Of a DNA stretch of 64,000 nt, positions 54,545-64,000 are shown piece by piece. The stretch's first letter is position 1, and each line of letters begins with the position of its first letter. A model generated the notes under the pieces. The model did not search any database, had not been told where the DNA came from, and saw nothing but the letters and a program-made list of their open reading frames with translations. The translations under genes were made by a program, and so were the position numbers. Source of the DNA: Agromyces larvae (GTDB taxonomy: Bacteria > Actinomycetota > Actinomycetes > Actinomycetales > Microbacteriaceae); NCBI RefSeq assembly GCF_022811705.1, contig NZ_CP094528.1, positions 1,178,001-1,242,000 on the forward strand, in the 5' to 3' direction.

Positions 54545-56491
54545 CTACTTCTTCGCGTGCTCGATGATCGGCTGCGCGCCGGTGTCACCCGATGCGCCGC
54601 GGGCGTGCGGCAGTTTCGTGCCGAGCACCATCGCCGTGACATCCTGTGCGATCTGCTGCGGGGTGAGCCCCACCCGCTCGAGGATCTCACCGCGCGAGCC
54701 GTGATCGAGGAACTCGTCGGGCAGGCCCAGCTCGGTCACGGCGGTGTCGACGTTCGCCCCGCGCAGATCCTGGCGGATCCGCGTGCCGATGCCGCCGACG
54801 CGGACGCCGTCTTCGAGACTCACCACGATGCGGTACTGGGCCGCGAGCTCGATGATGCTGCGCGGCACCGGAACCACCCAGCGCGGGTCGACGACCGTCG
54901 CACCGATGCCCTGCGCCTCGAGCCGTTCGGCGACCTCGAGACCGATGCCGGCCATCGGGCCGACCGTGACGAGCAGCACATCGCGGCGGTCGGACTCCAC
55001 GAGCACGTCGACGCCGTCGTCGGTGCGTCGAACCGCGGAGTACTCGACGCCCACCGCGCCCTTCGGGAACCGCAGCACGGTCGGAGCGTCGTCGACGGCG
55101 ACCGCCTCGCCCAGCTCTTCGACGAGTCGCACCGAGTCGCGCGGCGCGGCGATGCGGATGCCCGGCACGACCTGCAGGATCGACAGATCCCACACGCCGT
55201 GATGGCTCGGGCCGTCGGGGCCCGTGACGCCGGCCCGGTCGAGCACGAAGGTCACGCCCGCGCGGTGCAGCGCGACATCCATCAGGACCTGATCGAAGGC
55301 GCGGTTCATGAACGTCGCGTACACCGCGACGATCGGATGGAGCCCGCCGAAGGCGAGGCCCGCCGCGCTCGTGACCGCATGCTGCTCGGCGATGCCGACG
55401 TCGAATACCCGCTCGGGGAATCGTTCGGCGAACCGGTGCAACCCGGTGGGCCGCAGCATCGCCGCGGTGATGCCGACCAGCTTCGGGTCACGCTCGGCGA
55501 GGGCGACGAGCGCGTCGCTGAACACGCTCGTCCAGCTCTGGGCGCCGGATGTCTCGAGCGACTCGCCCGTCTCGGGGTCGATCTGCCCGACGGCGTGGAA
55601 CTGGTCGGCGACGTCTCGCAGCGCCGGTTCGTAGCCGCGCCCCTTCTCGGTGATCGCGTGCACGATCACCGGCGCGCCGTAGTTCTTGGCCTGCCGAAGC
55701 GCCGCCTCCATGGCGTGCTCGTCGTGCCCGTCGACGGGGCCGACGTACTTGATGTCGAGGTTCGAGTAGAGCGCTTCATTGCCGCTGAACCGGGACAGGA
55801 AGCCGTGCAGGCCGCCGCGCACGCCGCGGTACAGCGCCTTGGCCGGCGAGCCCAGACGCTCGAACGCGCGACTGCTCGACAGGTGCAGGTTGCGGTACGA
55901 GCGGTTCGTGCGCACCGAGTTGAGGAACCGAGCCATGCCGCCGATGGTCGGCGCGTACGACCGACCGTTGTCGTTCACGACGATCACCAGGTTGCGGGTG
56001 TTGTCGTCGGAGATGTTGTTCAGCGCCTCCCACGTCATGCCGCCGGTCAGTGCCCCGTCGCCGACGACCGCGACGACGTGGCGGTCGTCCTGGCCGGTCA
56101 TCTCGAACGCCTTCGAGATGCCGTCGGCCCAGCTCAGCGAGCTGGAGGCGTGCGAGGACTCGACGATGTCGTGCTCGGACTCGGAGCGCTGCGGATACCC
56201 CGACAGCCCGCCCGCCTGCCGCAACGTGGACAAGTCCTGCCGGCCGGTCAGCAGCTTATGCACGTACGACTGATGGCCGGTGTCGAAGACGATGGCGTCC
56301 TTGGGCGACTGGAACACCCGGTGGATCGCGATCGTCATCTCGACCACGCCCAGGTTCGGCCCGAGATGCCCGCCCGTCTTGGCGACGTTGCGAACGAGGT
56401 GCTCGCGGATCTCGTCGGCGAGCCGGTCGAGCTGCTCCCTCGTGAGTGCATCGAGGTCGCGAGGACCAGCGATCGTCTCGAGGAGGGTCAT
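54545..56491 (-). CDS. dxs: 1-deoxy-D-xylulose-5-phosphate synthase
   Basis: First and flux-controlling step of the MEP isoprenoid pathway, TPP-dependent. 648 residues: [37 protein letters not shown], the TPP motif [44 protein letters not shown], and the transketolase-type [18 protein letters not shown] with [18 protein letters not shown] at 56491; AAAGGCGG lies a few bases upstream. Downstream of acnA on the same strand but separated by a terminator, so probably its own transcript. Confidence 0.97.
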   Translation of the reverse strand: MTLLETIAGPRDLDALTREQLDRLADEIREHLVRNVAKTGGHLGPNLGVVEMTIAIHRVFQSPKDAIVFDTGHQSYVHKLLTGRQDLSTLRQAGGLSGYPQRSESEHDIVESSHASSSLSWADGISKAFEMTGQDDRHVVAVVGDGALTGGMTWEALNNISDDNTRNLVIVVNDNGRSYAPTIGGMARFLNSVRTNRSYRNLHLSSSRAFERLGSPAKALYRGVRGGLHGFLSRFSGNEALYSNLDIKYVGPVDGHDEHAMEAALRQAKNYGAPVIVHAITEKGRGYEPALRDVADQFHAVGQIDPETGESLETSGAQSWTSVFSDALVALAERDPKLVGITAAMLRPTGLHRFAERFPERVFDVGIAEQHAVTSAAGLAFGGLHPIVAVYATFMNRAFDQVLMDVALHRAGVTFVLDRAGVTGPDGPSHHGVWDLSILQVVPGIRIAAPRDSVRLVEELGEAVAVDDAPTVLRFPKGAVGVEYSAVRRTDDGVDVLVESDRRDVLLVTVGPMAGIGLEVAERLEAQGIGATVVDPRWVVPVPRSIIELAAQYRIVVSLEDGVRVGGIGTRIRQDLRGANVDTAVTELGLPDEFLDHGSRGEILERVGLTPQQIAQDVTAMVLGTKLPHARGASGDTGAQPIIEHAKK

Positions 56492-56551
56492 CGCCACCGC
56501 CTTTCCGGGGCTCCTGCGGGGAGCACCCATCGATTCTACGGGAGCCGCATG

Positions 56552-56586
56552 CGACGAGGCCGGACCCAACGGGCCCGGCCTCGTCG
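56552..56586 (-). terminator. Terminator after acnA
   Basis: Perfect 12-bp stem cgacgaggccgg/ccggcctcgtcg with an 11-base loop, 11 bases after the acnA stop. Confidence 0.8.
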
Positions 56587-56597
56587 TGATGGTCGGA

Positions 56598-59447
<2,850 letters not shown>

Positions 59448-59523
59448 GATGTCCTCTCCTTCGCGGGTGCCGCCGCCGCGACACGGCGGACACCTCGATC
59501 ATGCGTCGTCAGACAGGCGCGCT

Positions 59524-59542
59524 TCCAGCAAGGCTAACCTAA
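59524..59542. promoter_or_regulatory. DtxR/IdeR-like iron box upstream of acnA
   Basis: TCCAGCAAGGCTAACCTAA matches 14 of 19 positions of the consensus TTAGGTTAGGCTAACCTAA, with the right 12 bases perfect. It lies 77-95 bp upstream of the acnA start. Confidence 0.5.
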
Positions 59543-59578
59543 ACGGATGCCTCGCGGCCGGGCCGAGACGTCGATGAT

Positions 59579-59598
59579 TTATCTTGATGTCGAGATAA
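59579..59598. promoter_or_regulatory. AT-rich imperfect palindrome upstream of acnA
   Basis: TTATCTTGATGTCGAGATAA matches its own reverse complement at 16 of 20 positions, in a strongly AT-rich patch between DUF3159 and acnA. Likely an operator; regulator not identified. Confidence 0.45.
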
Positions 59599-59603
59599 CT
59601 CTA

Positions 59604-60401
59604 TCACTCGGCGTCGGCGGCGCCCGACCGGGCGCCCGGCCGGCGGGTCGCGCGGACGACGAGCCATGTGAAGACGAGCATCAGGGCGTACAACGGCACG
59701 CCCATGAGCAGGCGGGTGACGCCGAGCGCCGGCACGTTGTCGGCGAGGTAGAGGGGCACCTGCACCACGAGCCTGGCCACGAAGAAGCCGGTCCACACGA
59801 GGGTGAGGAACTGGGCGATGCGGTACTCGCGCCGATCGCGGCGCCACGCGGTGCCCTCGCCGGTGAGGAACCCCACGACAATGCCGATCGCCGGCCACTT
59901 CACCAGCATGGACACCGCGAGCCCGATCGCGTACGCCGCGTTCGTGATGAATCCGAGCACGTAGTTGTCGCGGGCGTCTCCGGTCCAGAGGGCGAGCGCC
60001 GCCGACAACAGGACGCCGACGAGCCCGGCGATCGCCTGCGTCGGCTGGCCCTTCACGACCACGCGCGCGATCGTGAACACGACGGCGAGGCCGACCGAGG
60101 AGGCGAGCGCCGGCACCAGCGCCTGCTGCGCGTCCTGGCCGACGATGCTCGTCAGCACCGAGTACACGACGAGGAAGACGAGGCCGGGCAGCAGCGCTTC
60201 GAGGATGCCGCGCACGCCGCCGACCGCGCCGAGCACGTCGCGCGCGCTCAGCTTCTCGTCGCGCGCGAGCGCGCCCAGGCCGGATCGTTCGGCAGCGGCC
60301 TCGAACTGGCGGGCCAGTTCGGCGCGGGTGTCGGGGTCGGCCCCGGATCGCGGCTCGGACGAGGCATCCGGAGCGCCCGACCGCAGCTCGTCGTCGGTCA
60401 T
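59604..60401 (-). CDS. DUF3159 membrane protein
   Basis: 265 residues. An acidic N-terminal segment of about 55 is followed by six or seven spans, e.g. LPGLVFLVVYSVLTSIVG, ALASSVGLAVVFTIARVVV, AIAGLVGVLLSAALALWTG, VSMLVKWPAIGIVVGFLTGE, FLTLVWTGFFVARLVVQVPL and VPLYALMLVFTWLVV. The actinobacterial DUF3159 family is unstudied to my knowledge. ATG at 60401, eight bases after the DUF3710 stop. The dut-DUF3710-DUF3159 order is conserved in the phylum. Confidence 0.9.
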   Translation of the reverse strand: MTDDELRSGAPDASSEPRSGADPDTRAELARQFEAAAERSGLGALARDEKLSARDVLGAVGGVRGILEALLPGLVFLVVYSVLTSIVGQDAQQALVPALASSVGLAVVFTIARVVVKGQPTQAIAGLVGVLLSAALALWTGDARDNYVLGFITNAAYAIGLAVSMLVKWPAIGIVVGFLTGEGTAWRRDRREYRIAQFLTLVWTGFFVARLVVQVPLYLADNVPALGVTRLLMGVPLYALMLVFTWLVVRATRRPGARSGAADAE

Positions 60402-60409
60402 GCGCGCGA

Positions 60410-61036
60410 CTACCGCGCCGGCCCGCCGGCTGCGCCGGTCGGCATGCGAAGCGGGATGAGGTCGCGCGGGGGCATGGGGGTGGTGCCGCGCACCACGACG
60501 ATGGAGCGGAAGAGATCCTCCACCTGCGCCGCCGCGTTCGGCTCGACCGCCGCCTCGCCGGCGATCACGCCGCGCAGGAACCACCGCGGACCGTCCACGC
60601 CGACGAACCGGGCCAGACGCATGTGCCCGGGCGCCGAATCCGTGGCCGCGACCGGCACCTGGGCGAGCAGTTCGGGCCCGAAGGCACCCTCGCGAACGGT
60701 CGTCGTCCCGCCCTGCCGGGCGATCTGCTCGGCGATCTGGAGACGGATCTCGTGCCACAGGCCGCTCGACCGGGGCGCCGCGAACGGCTGCACCTGCAAC
60801 GTGGAGTTCGCGTAGTCGAGACCGACCGCGACCACGCGCTTGGAGCCCTCCTCGACCTCGAGCCGGAGGTGCAACCCCTCACGGGGCAGCACCTTCACCC
60901 CGCCCAGATCGACGTAGGGCCGAACCGGGTTGGCCTCGGATTCGTCGAGCGGCCCTGCGGTCGCCCGGTCGGCCGGTGCCGACTTCGGCTGCTCTGCGAC
61001 GGGCTCCGCGCCCGCCGCGCTCTCGATATCGCTCAC
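60410..61036 (-). CDS. DUF3710 family protein
   Basis: 208 residues, soluble. Core: YVDLGGVKVLPREGLHLRLE, VEEGSKRVVAVGLDYANSTL, QVQPFAAPRSSGLWHEIRLQ, ARFVGVDGPRWFLRGVIAGE and LFRSIVVVRGTTPMPPRDLI. Actinobacteria-specific family without known activity, always next to dut. ATG at 61036 overlaps the dut stop as ATGA, so the two are translated together; an N-terminal 40-residue Ala/Pro/Glu stretch is probably disordered. Confidence 0.92.
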   Translation of the reverse strand: MSDIESAAGAEPVAEQPKSAPADRATAGPLDESEANPVRPYVDLGGVKVLPREGLHLRLEVEEGSKRVVAVGLDYANSTLQVQPFAAPRSSGLWHEIRLQIAEQIARQGGTTTVREGAFGPELLAQVPVAATDSAPGHMRLARFVGVDGPRWFLRGVIAGEAAVEPNAAAQVEDLFRSIVVVRGTTPMPPRDLIPLRMPTGAAGGPAR

Positions 61037-61491
61037 GCGCTCACTTCCTTTGCCTGCTCCCCGAACCCGGTCGAGCCGAATCCCCCCTCGCCACGGTGGC
61101 TGCCCGGCAGCCGTTCCACCTCGATGAACCGCGCCCGCGACACCGGCATCACCACGACCTGGGCGATGCGGTCGCCCGCCTCGATGGCGTACGGCTCGGT
61201 GCGGTCGGTGTTCAACAGTGCGACCTTGATCTCGCCGCGATAGCCGGCGTCGACCGTGCCCGGCGCGTTCACGATCGTGATGCCGTGCTTGAACGCGAGG
61301 CCCGAACGCGGCACCACGAAGGCGACGTAGCCGTCGGGCAGCGCGATGGACACGCCCGTGCCCACCGTCGCGCGCTCGCCCGGCTGCAGCACCAGCGACT
61401 CGGCGGCGTGCAGGTCGGCGCCGGCGTCGCCCGGGTGGGCGTACCCGGGCACGCGGTCAGCTGTGATGAGCACCTCGACGGATTCGGTCAC
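61033..61491 (-). CDS. dut: dUTP diphosphatase
   Basis: Hydrolyses dUTP to dUMP, keeping uracil out of DNA. 152 residues with the five trimeric dUTPase motifs: HPGDAGADLHA (1), VPRSGLAFKHGITI (2), NAPGTVDAGYRGEIKVALLN (3), IEAGDRIAQVVVMPV (4) and RGEGGFGSTG (5). GTG at 61491 is six bases after TACCCT with no Shine-Dalgarno, a leaderless pattern. Divergent from DUF3093. Confidence 0.97.
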   Translation of the reverse strand: MTESVEVLITADRVPGYAHPGDAGADLHAAESLVLQPGERATVGTGVSIALPDGYVAFVVPRSGLAFKHGITIVNAPGTVDAGYRGEIKVALLNTDRTEPYAIEAGDRIAQVVVMPVSRARFIEVERLPGSHRGEGGFGSTGFGEQAKEVSA

Positions 61492-61497
61492 CGTTCG

Positions 61498-61503
61498 AGG
61501 GTA
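61498..61503 (-). promoter_or_regulatory. Putative -10 element of leaderless dut
   Basis: Minus-strand TACCCT, six bases (cgaacg), then GTG at 61491. Confidence 0.5.
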
Positions 61504-61529
61504 GTGCAGAAGTCTGGTCGAATAGAGCC

Positions 61530-61994
61530 ATGCCCGACTACCGCGAACGCCTGTGGCCGACGCCCTGGATCTATCTCGTCAGCCTGCTGCTGGTGCCCGC
61601 CGGCATCCTGGTGCTGGCACCCGTTTCCATGCCGGCCGGCATCGTGACCGGCATCGTCATGTACCTCGCCACGGTGGGCACGCTCACGCTCACAGCACCC
61701 CTGATCGAGGTGAGCGGCGGGCGGCTGCGCGCCGGCCGCGCCGAGATCGACCTCGAACTCACGGGCGACGCGGTCGGGTACGGCCCCGAACGCGCTCGCG
61801 TCGAGCGCGGCACCGGGCTCGACGCCCGCGCGTTCCTCGTGATCCGCGGCTGGGTGCAGCCCGTGGTGCGGATCCCGATCGTGGATCCCGCCGATCCGAC
61901 GCCCTACTGGCTGGTCTCGACGAGGCATCCCAACGAAGCGGCCGCCGCGATCAACGGATCGCGACGGCCGGGCGGGTCGGAGTCGGAGGCTTAG
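61530..61994 (+). CDS. DUF3093 membrane protein
   Basis: 154 residues: PDYRERLWPTPWIYLVSLLL and a second span AGIVTGIVMYLATVGTLTL, then a cytoplasmic part VRIPIVDPADPTPYWLVSTR HPNEAA-type ending. This is the standard DUF3093 architecture; function unknown. ATG at 61530 lacks a good Shine-Dalgarno. It is divergent from dut and overlaps the DUF4193 gene tail-to-tail by four bases. Confidence 0.92.
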   Translation: MPDYRERLWPTPWIYLVSLLLVPAGILVLAPVSMPAGIVTGIVMYLATVGTLTLTAPLIEVSGGRLRAGRAEIDLELTGDAVGYGPERARVERGTGLDARAFLVIRGWVQPVVRIPIVDPADPTPYWLVSTRHPNEAAAAINGSRRPGGSESEA

Positions 61995-62284
61995 GAAGCG
62001 CACTCCAGGCAGATCGGCCCGAGCTTGGTCTCGTGGTCGATCTGCGAACGGTGCTTCACGAGGAAGCAGCTCACGCAGGTGAACTCGTCGGCCTGAGGCG
62101 GAAGCACGACCACGTCGAGCTCCACGTCGGACAGGTCGGCACCGGCGAGATCGAAGCTGCCGGGGTTGTCGGCGTCTTCGACGTCGACCACACCGGACAT
62201 CTTGTCGGGAACGCGCTCCTTGAGGGCCTCGATCGACTCGGACTCGTCGTCGGTCTTCCGCGGTGCGTCGTAATCCGTTGCCAT
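61991..62284 (-). CDS. DUF4193 zinc-ribbon-like protein
   Basis: 97 residues starting MATDYDAPRKTDDESESIEA, with an acidic N-terminal half and a C-terminal cysteine pattern TCVSCFLVKHRSQ then GPICLEC, likely to bind zinc. Actinobacteria-specific and highly conserved; role unknown. The ATG at 62284 gives the family start; a second in-frame ATG is at 62290. Divergent from sepH. Confidence 0.93.
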   Translation of the reverse strand: MATDYDAPRKTDDESESIEALKERVPDKMSGVVDVEDADNPGSFDLAGADLSDVELDVVVLPPQADEFTCVSCFLVKHRSQIDHETKLGPICLECAS

Positions 62285-62308
62285 GCCCATCCGTTCCCTG
62301 GTAATACT

Positions 62309-62326
62309 GCGCCGTTGAATCGGCGC
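62309..62326. promoter_or_regulatory. Inverted repeat in the DUF4193/sepH gap
   Basis: gcgccg-ttgaat-cggcgc, 25 bases upstream of the DUF4193 start. The 201-bp gap otherwise shows no gene. Confidence 0.3.
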
Positions 62327-62485
62327 GCCATAGTTTGCATCAAATCCCGGTCGTTGGCAAACCGCTTCGCGGCGGTTCGACCGGCTGATCGTGCAACTTC
62401 CGGCACGCCCGCGCTATTCCCCGGCCCGGCGGTCGCCACGTGGCATCCTTGGGCGGAAGCGAACCGCACGGAAGGTCATGTCGCG

Positions 62486-63583
62486 ATGCAGGAACTGAAG
62501 GTGATCGGAGTCGAGGGCGGCGCACTCGTGGCCGCCTCCGAGGAAGGCGCACGCTTCCGGATCGAGATCGACGAGGTGCTGCAGTCGCGCATCCGCCAGG
62601 TCCAGCCAGAGGCCAACCAGGGGCCGAAGCTCTCGCCGCGCGAGGTGCAGGCCCAGATCCGCGCCGGCCTCTCGGCCGACGAGATCGCACGATTGACCGG
62701 TGCGTCGGTCGACTACATCCGCCGATTCGAGGGCCCGGTGCTCGCCGAACGCGAACACGTCGTCTCGTCGGCGCTCGCGGTGCCGGTGCATCTGCCCGAC
62801 GACCTCGACCCGGCGGCCGACGAACCGGCGTCGTTCGGCTCCGTCATCCGCGACCGCCTGCAGAAGCTCGACGCGCACGGCGAACGCTGGGCGGCGTGGA
62901 AGGACGAGGAGCGCGGCTGGGTCGTCAAGCTCGAGTTCACGGCCGACACCATCGACCACGATGCCCGCTGGAGCTTCGACCTGAAGCGCCAGGCGCTGCA
63001 GCCGATGAACTCCGAGGCGATCACGCTGTCGCAGCAGCGCGAGCTCGACGGCGGCATGATCCCGCGCCTGCGGGCCGTCGGCAACGACCCCGAGTCGAAG
63101 TTCGACAGCGGCGCGTTCGACTTCGAGGAGGCGCCCGCCGAGCGCGAGGAGGACACCGCGCCCCAGCCCGAGCTGCTGCCCTACGGCCGCCCGGCGCCGC
63201 TCGCGCCCGCCGTCTCGAGTCCGGCCGTCGCGCGCGCGGCGATCAAGCGCGCCGACGAGCCCACGCCTCCGCAGGGCGAGACCGCCGACCTGCTCGAGGC
63301 GCTGCGTCGCCGGCGAGGCGAACGCGAAGCGGTGACCGAGGAGCAGACGCCGTTGCCGATCCCCGTCTCGCCCGAGGCGCCCGCATCGCACCGGATCGGC
63401 GCCGACGCGTCACCCGAACCCGAACCGGCGACCACCGCGGACGACAAGCCCGGGGCCGCGGCGCGCGCGCTCTGGGGCGGTCGGGGCGGCGGATCCTCCG
63501 CCCGCGGGCGCAAGGGTCGGGCCTCGATGCCGAGCTGGGACGAGATCGTGTTCGGCGCGCGTCCCGACGACGACCTGGCCTGA
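62486..63583 (+). CDS. sepH: Septation protein SepH (DUF3071)
   Basis: Stimulates FtsZ assembly in actinobacteria. 365 residues: an N-terminal DUF3071 domain with a helix-turn-helix (LSPREVQAQIRAGLSADEIA, RLTGASVDYIRRFEGPVLAE), then GERWAAWKDEERGWVVKLEF and RWSFDLKRQALQPMNSEAITL region. A long Ala/Pro/Glu-rich disordered tail ends in ASMPSWDEIVFGARPDDDLA, a conserved C-terminal motif. ATG at 62486 with GGAAGG ten bases upstream. Position next to DUF4193 and dut is conserved. Confidence 0.94.
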   Translation: MQELKVIGVEGGALVAASEEGARFRIEIDEVLQSRIRQVQPEANQGPKLSPREVQAQIRAGLSADEIARLTGASVDYIRRFEGPVLAEREHVVSSALAVPVHLPDDLDPAADEPASFGSVIRDRLQKLDAHGERWAAWKDEERGWVVKLEFTADTIDHDARWSFDLKRQALQPMNSEAITLSQQRELDGGMIPRLRAVGNDPESKFDSGAFDFEEAPAEREEDTAPQPELLPYGRPAPLAPAVSSPAVARAAIKRADEPTPPQGETADLLEALRRRRGEREAVTEEQTPLPIPVSPEAPASHRIGADASPEPEPATTADDKPGAAARALWGGRGGGSSARGRKGRASMPSWDEIVFGARPDDDLA

Positions 63584-63604
63584 CCGCCGCACCGCGGTCG
63601 GTGC

Positions 63605-63628
63605 TACCATTCGAACAGGTGTTCGAAT
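63605..63628 (+). promoter_or_regulatory. LexA (Cheo-type) SOS box at the DUF6504 promoter
   Basis: ATTCGAACAGGTGTTCGAAT (63609-63628) has perfect nine-base arms and contains CGAAC-N4-GTTCG, the actinobacterial/Bacillus LexA box. The -10-like TACCAT (63605-63610) overlaps its left end. Bound LexA would block the promoter of the gene starting at 63641. Confidence 0.8.
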
Positions 63629-63640
63629 GCGAGGGTCGCC

Positions 63641-63925
63641 ATGCCGCAGCTCCAGGAGTACGTCGAGATCTGGACGGATGACGCGGGGTCGCCGCGTCGG
63701 CTCGTCTGGCGTACCCGCCGGTTCCGCGTGACCGACCGCCCGACGACCCTCGTCGGCCCGGCCGAGTGGTGGGCGCCGTTCGGCGACCACGACGTCTCCC
63801 CCGGCCGTGCCCCGTTGGCGATCACGGGGTGGCGGTTCCAGGCCAGCACCGACGACGGCGAGACGCACGTGTTCGACGTCGCGGACGACGACGGTCGCTG
63901 GCGGCTGCTACGCGTCTTCGACTGA
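63641..63925 (+). CDS. DUF6504 family protein, predicted SOS gene
   Basis: 94 residues: QEYVEIWTDDAGSPRRLVWR, FRVTDRPTTLVGPAEWWAPF and a C-terminal VFDVADDDGRWRLLRVFD. Proteins of this shape are often encoded beside the ImuA-ImuB-DnaE2 mutasome in actinobacteria. Here the next gene is convergent, so this one is probably transcribed alone. ATG at 63641 with GCGAGGG upstream. The perfect SOS box before it links it to DNA damage. Function unknown. Confidence 0.85.
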   Translation: MPQLQEYVEIWTDDAGSPRRLVWRTRRFRVTDRPTTLVGPAEWWAPFGDHDVSPGRAPLAITGWRFQASTDDGETHVFDVADDDGRWRLLRVFD

Positions 63926-63949
63926 CGGCGGCGGGGCGCGCGGCCGGCT

Positions 63950-64000
63950 TCAGGCCGACTTCTCGGTGCGACGCGCCTTGTGCGGAACAATGGTCGGCGC
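63950..64000 (-). CDS. C-terminal 16 codons of a gene entering from the right edge
   Basis: The minus strand reads APTIVPHKARRTEKSA and then a TGA stop at 63950-63952, open to the window edge. Too short to identify. It is convergent with the DUF6504 gene. Confidence 0.45.
   Translation of the reverse strand, partial: APTIVPHKARRTEKSA

Overview
The window is a 64 kb piece of a high-GC actinobacterial chromosome, about 70% G+C by eye with many GTG starts. Gene content and order point to Microbacteriaceae, most likely Agromyces or a close relative: ruvCAB-yajC-secDF-rel; DUF3000 next to RNase D; DUF3159-DUF3710-dut-DUF3093-DUF4193-sepH; a thrS-HIT pair; and a zinc-free ribosomal protein S4. The genus is an inference; the phylum-level call is firm. 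Almost everything is core genome.

Layout. 1-10.0 kb (minus strand): the 3' side of a long collinear cluster, read alaS, ruvX, mltG, aroE, aroC, aroK, aroB, aroQ, efp (cut by the window edge). It carries the late common shikimate pathway, EF-P, a peptidoglycan-cutting enzyme and alanyl-tRNA synthetase. 10.1-12.5 kb: rpsD and rarA. 12.6-15.5 kb (plus): a membrane-anchored cyclophilin, a DUF349 protein and an AbiEi-antitoxin-like protein whose 3' end overlaps rel. 15.4-24.1 kb (minus): yebC-ruvC-ruvA-ruvB-yajC-secD-secF-rel, combining Holliday-junction processing, the Sec accessory complex and the stringent-response enzyme. 24.2-29.4 kb: a vitamin B6 block. pdxS-pdxT (PLP synthase), followed by a hemerythrin-like gene, is divergent from a MocR/PdxR-type regulator and pyridoxal kinase, with a perfect palindrome between them. 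29.5-32 kb: a small export-like membrane protein and a NarL-type two-component pair. 32-34.6 kb: thrS plus a HIT hydrolase. 34.9-38.2 kb: a secreted beta-helix glycosidase (GH87-like) facing an FAD monooxygenase.

38.3-41.1 kb is the only clearly accessory segment. It holds a broken tyrosine-integrase fragment, small remnants, a DUF3800 gene and a lower-GC single-span membrane protein, and it abuts a tRNA cluster (Gly, Cys, Val on minus; a second Val on plus). An 87-bp inverted repeat lies between the two tRNA units. 42-46.7 kb: a PemK-like protein, amtB with GlnR-type boxes upstream, zapE, and a sulfurtransferase-SufE pair. 46.6-54.5 kb: an alpha/beta hydrolase, DUF3000, RNase D, and the fatty-acid beta-oxidation pair fadA-fadB followed by a TetR regulator and a membrane protein. 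54.5-64 kb: dxs, aconitase, the DUF3159-DUF3710-dut block, DUF3093/DUF4193, sepH, and an SOS-box-controlled DUF6504 gene.

No large unknown multi-gene system is visible. The most informative signals are regulatory and structural. Seven genes share a TANNNT hexamer exactly six bases before the start codon, which suggests leaderless mRNAs. A TetR operator spans its own start codon. A perfect Cheo/LexA box precedes DUF6504. GlnR-like boxes precede amtB and an iron-box half-site precedes acnA. The PLP-synthase palindrome, the intergenic hairpin between the tRNA units, and repeat-expanded inserts in RarA and MltG complete the list.
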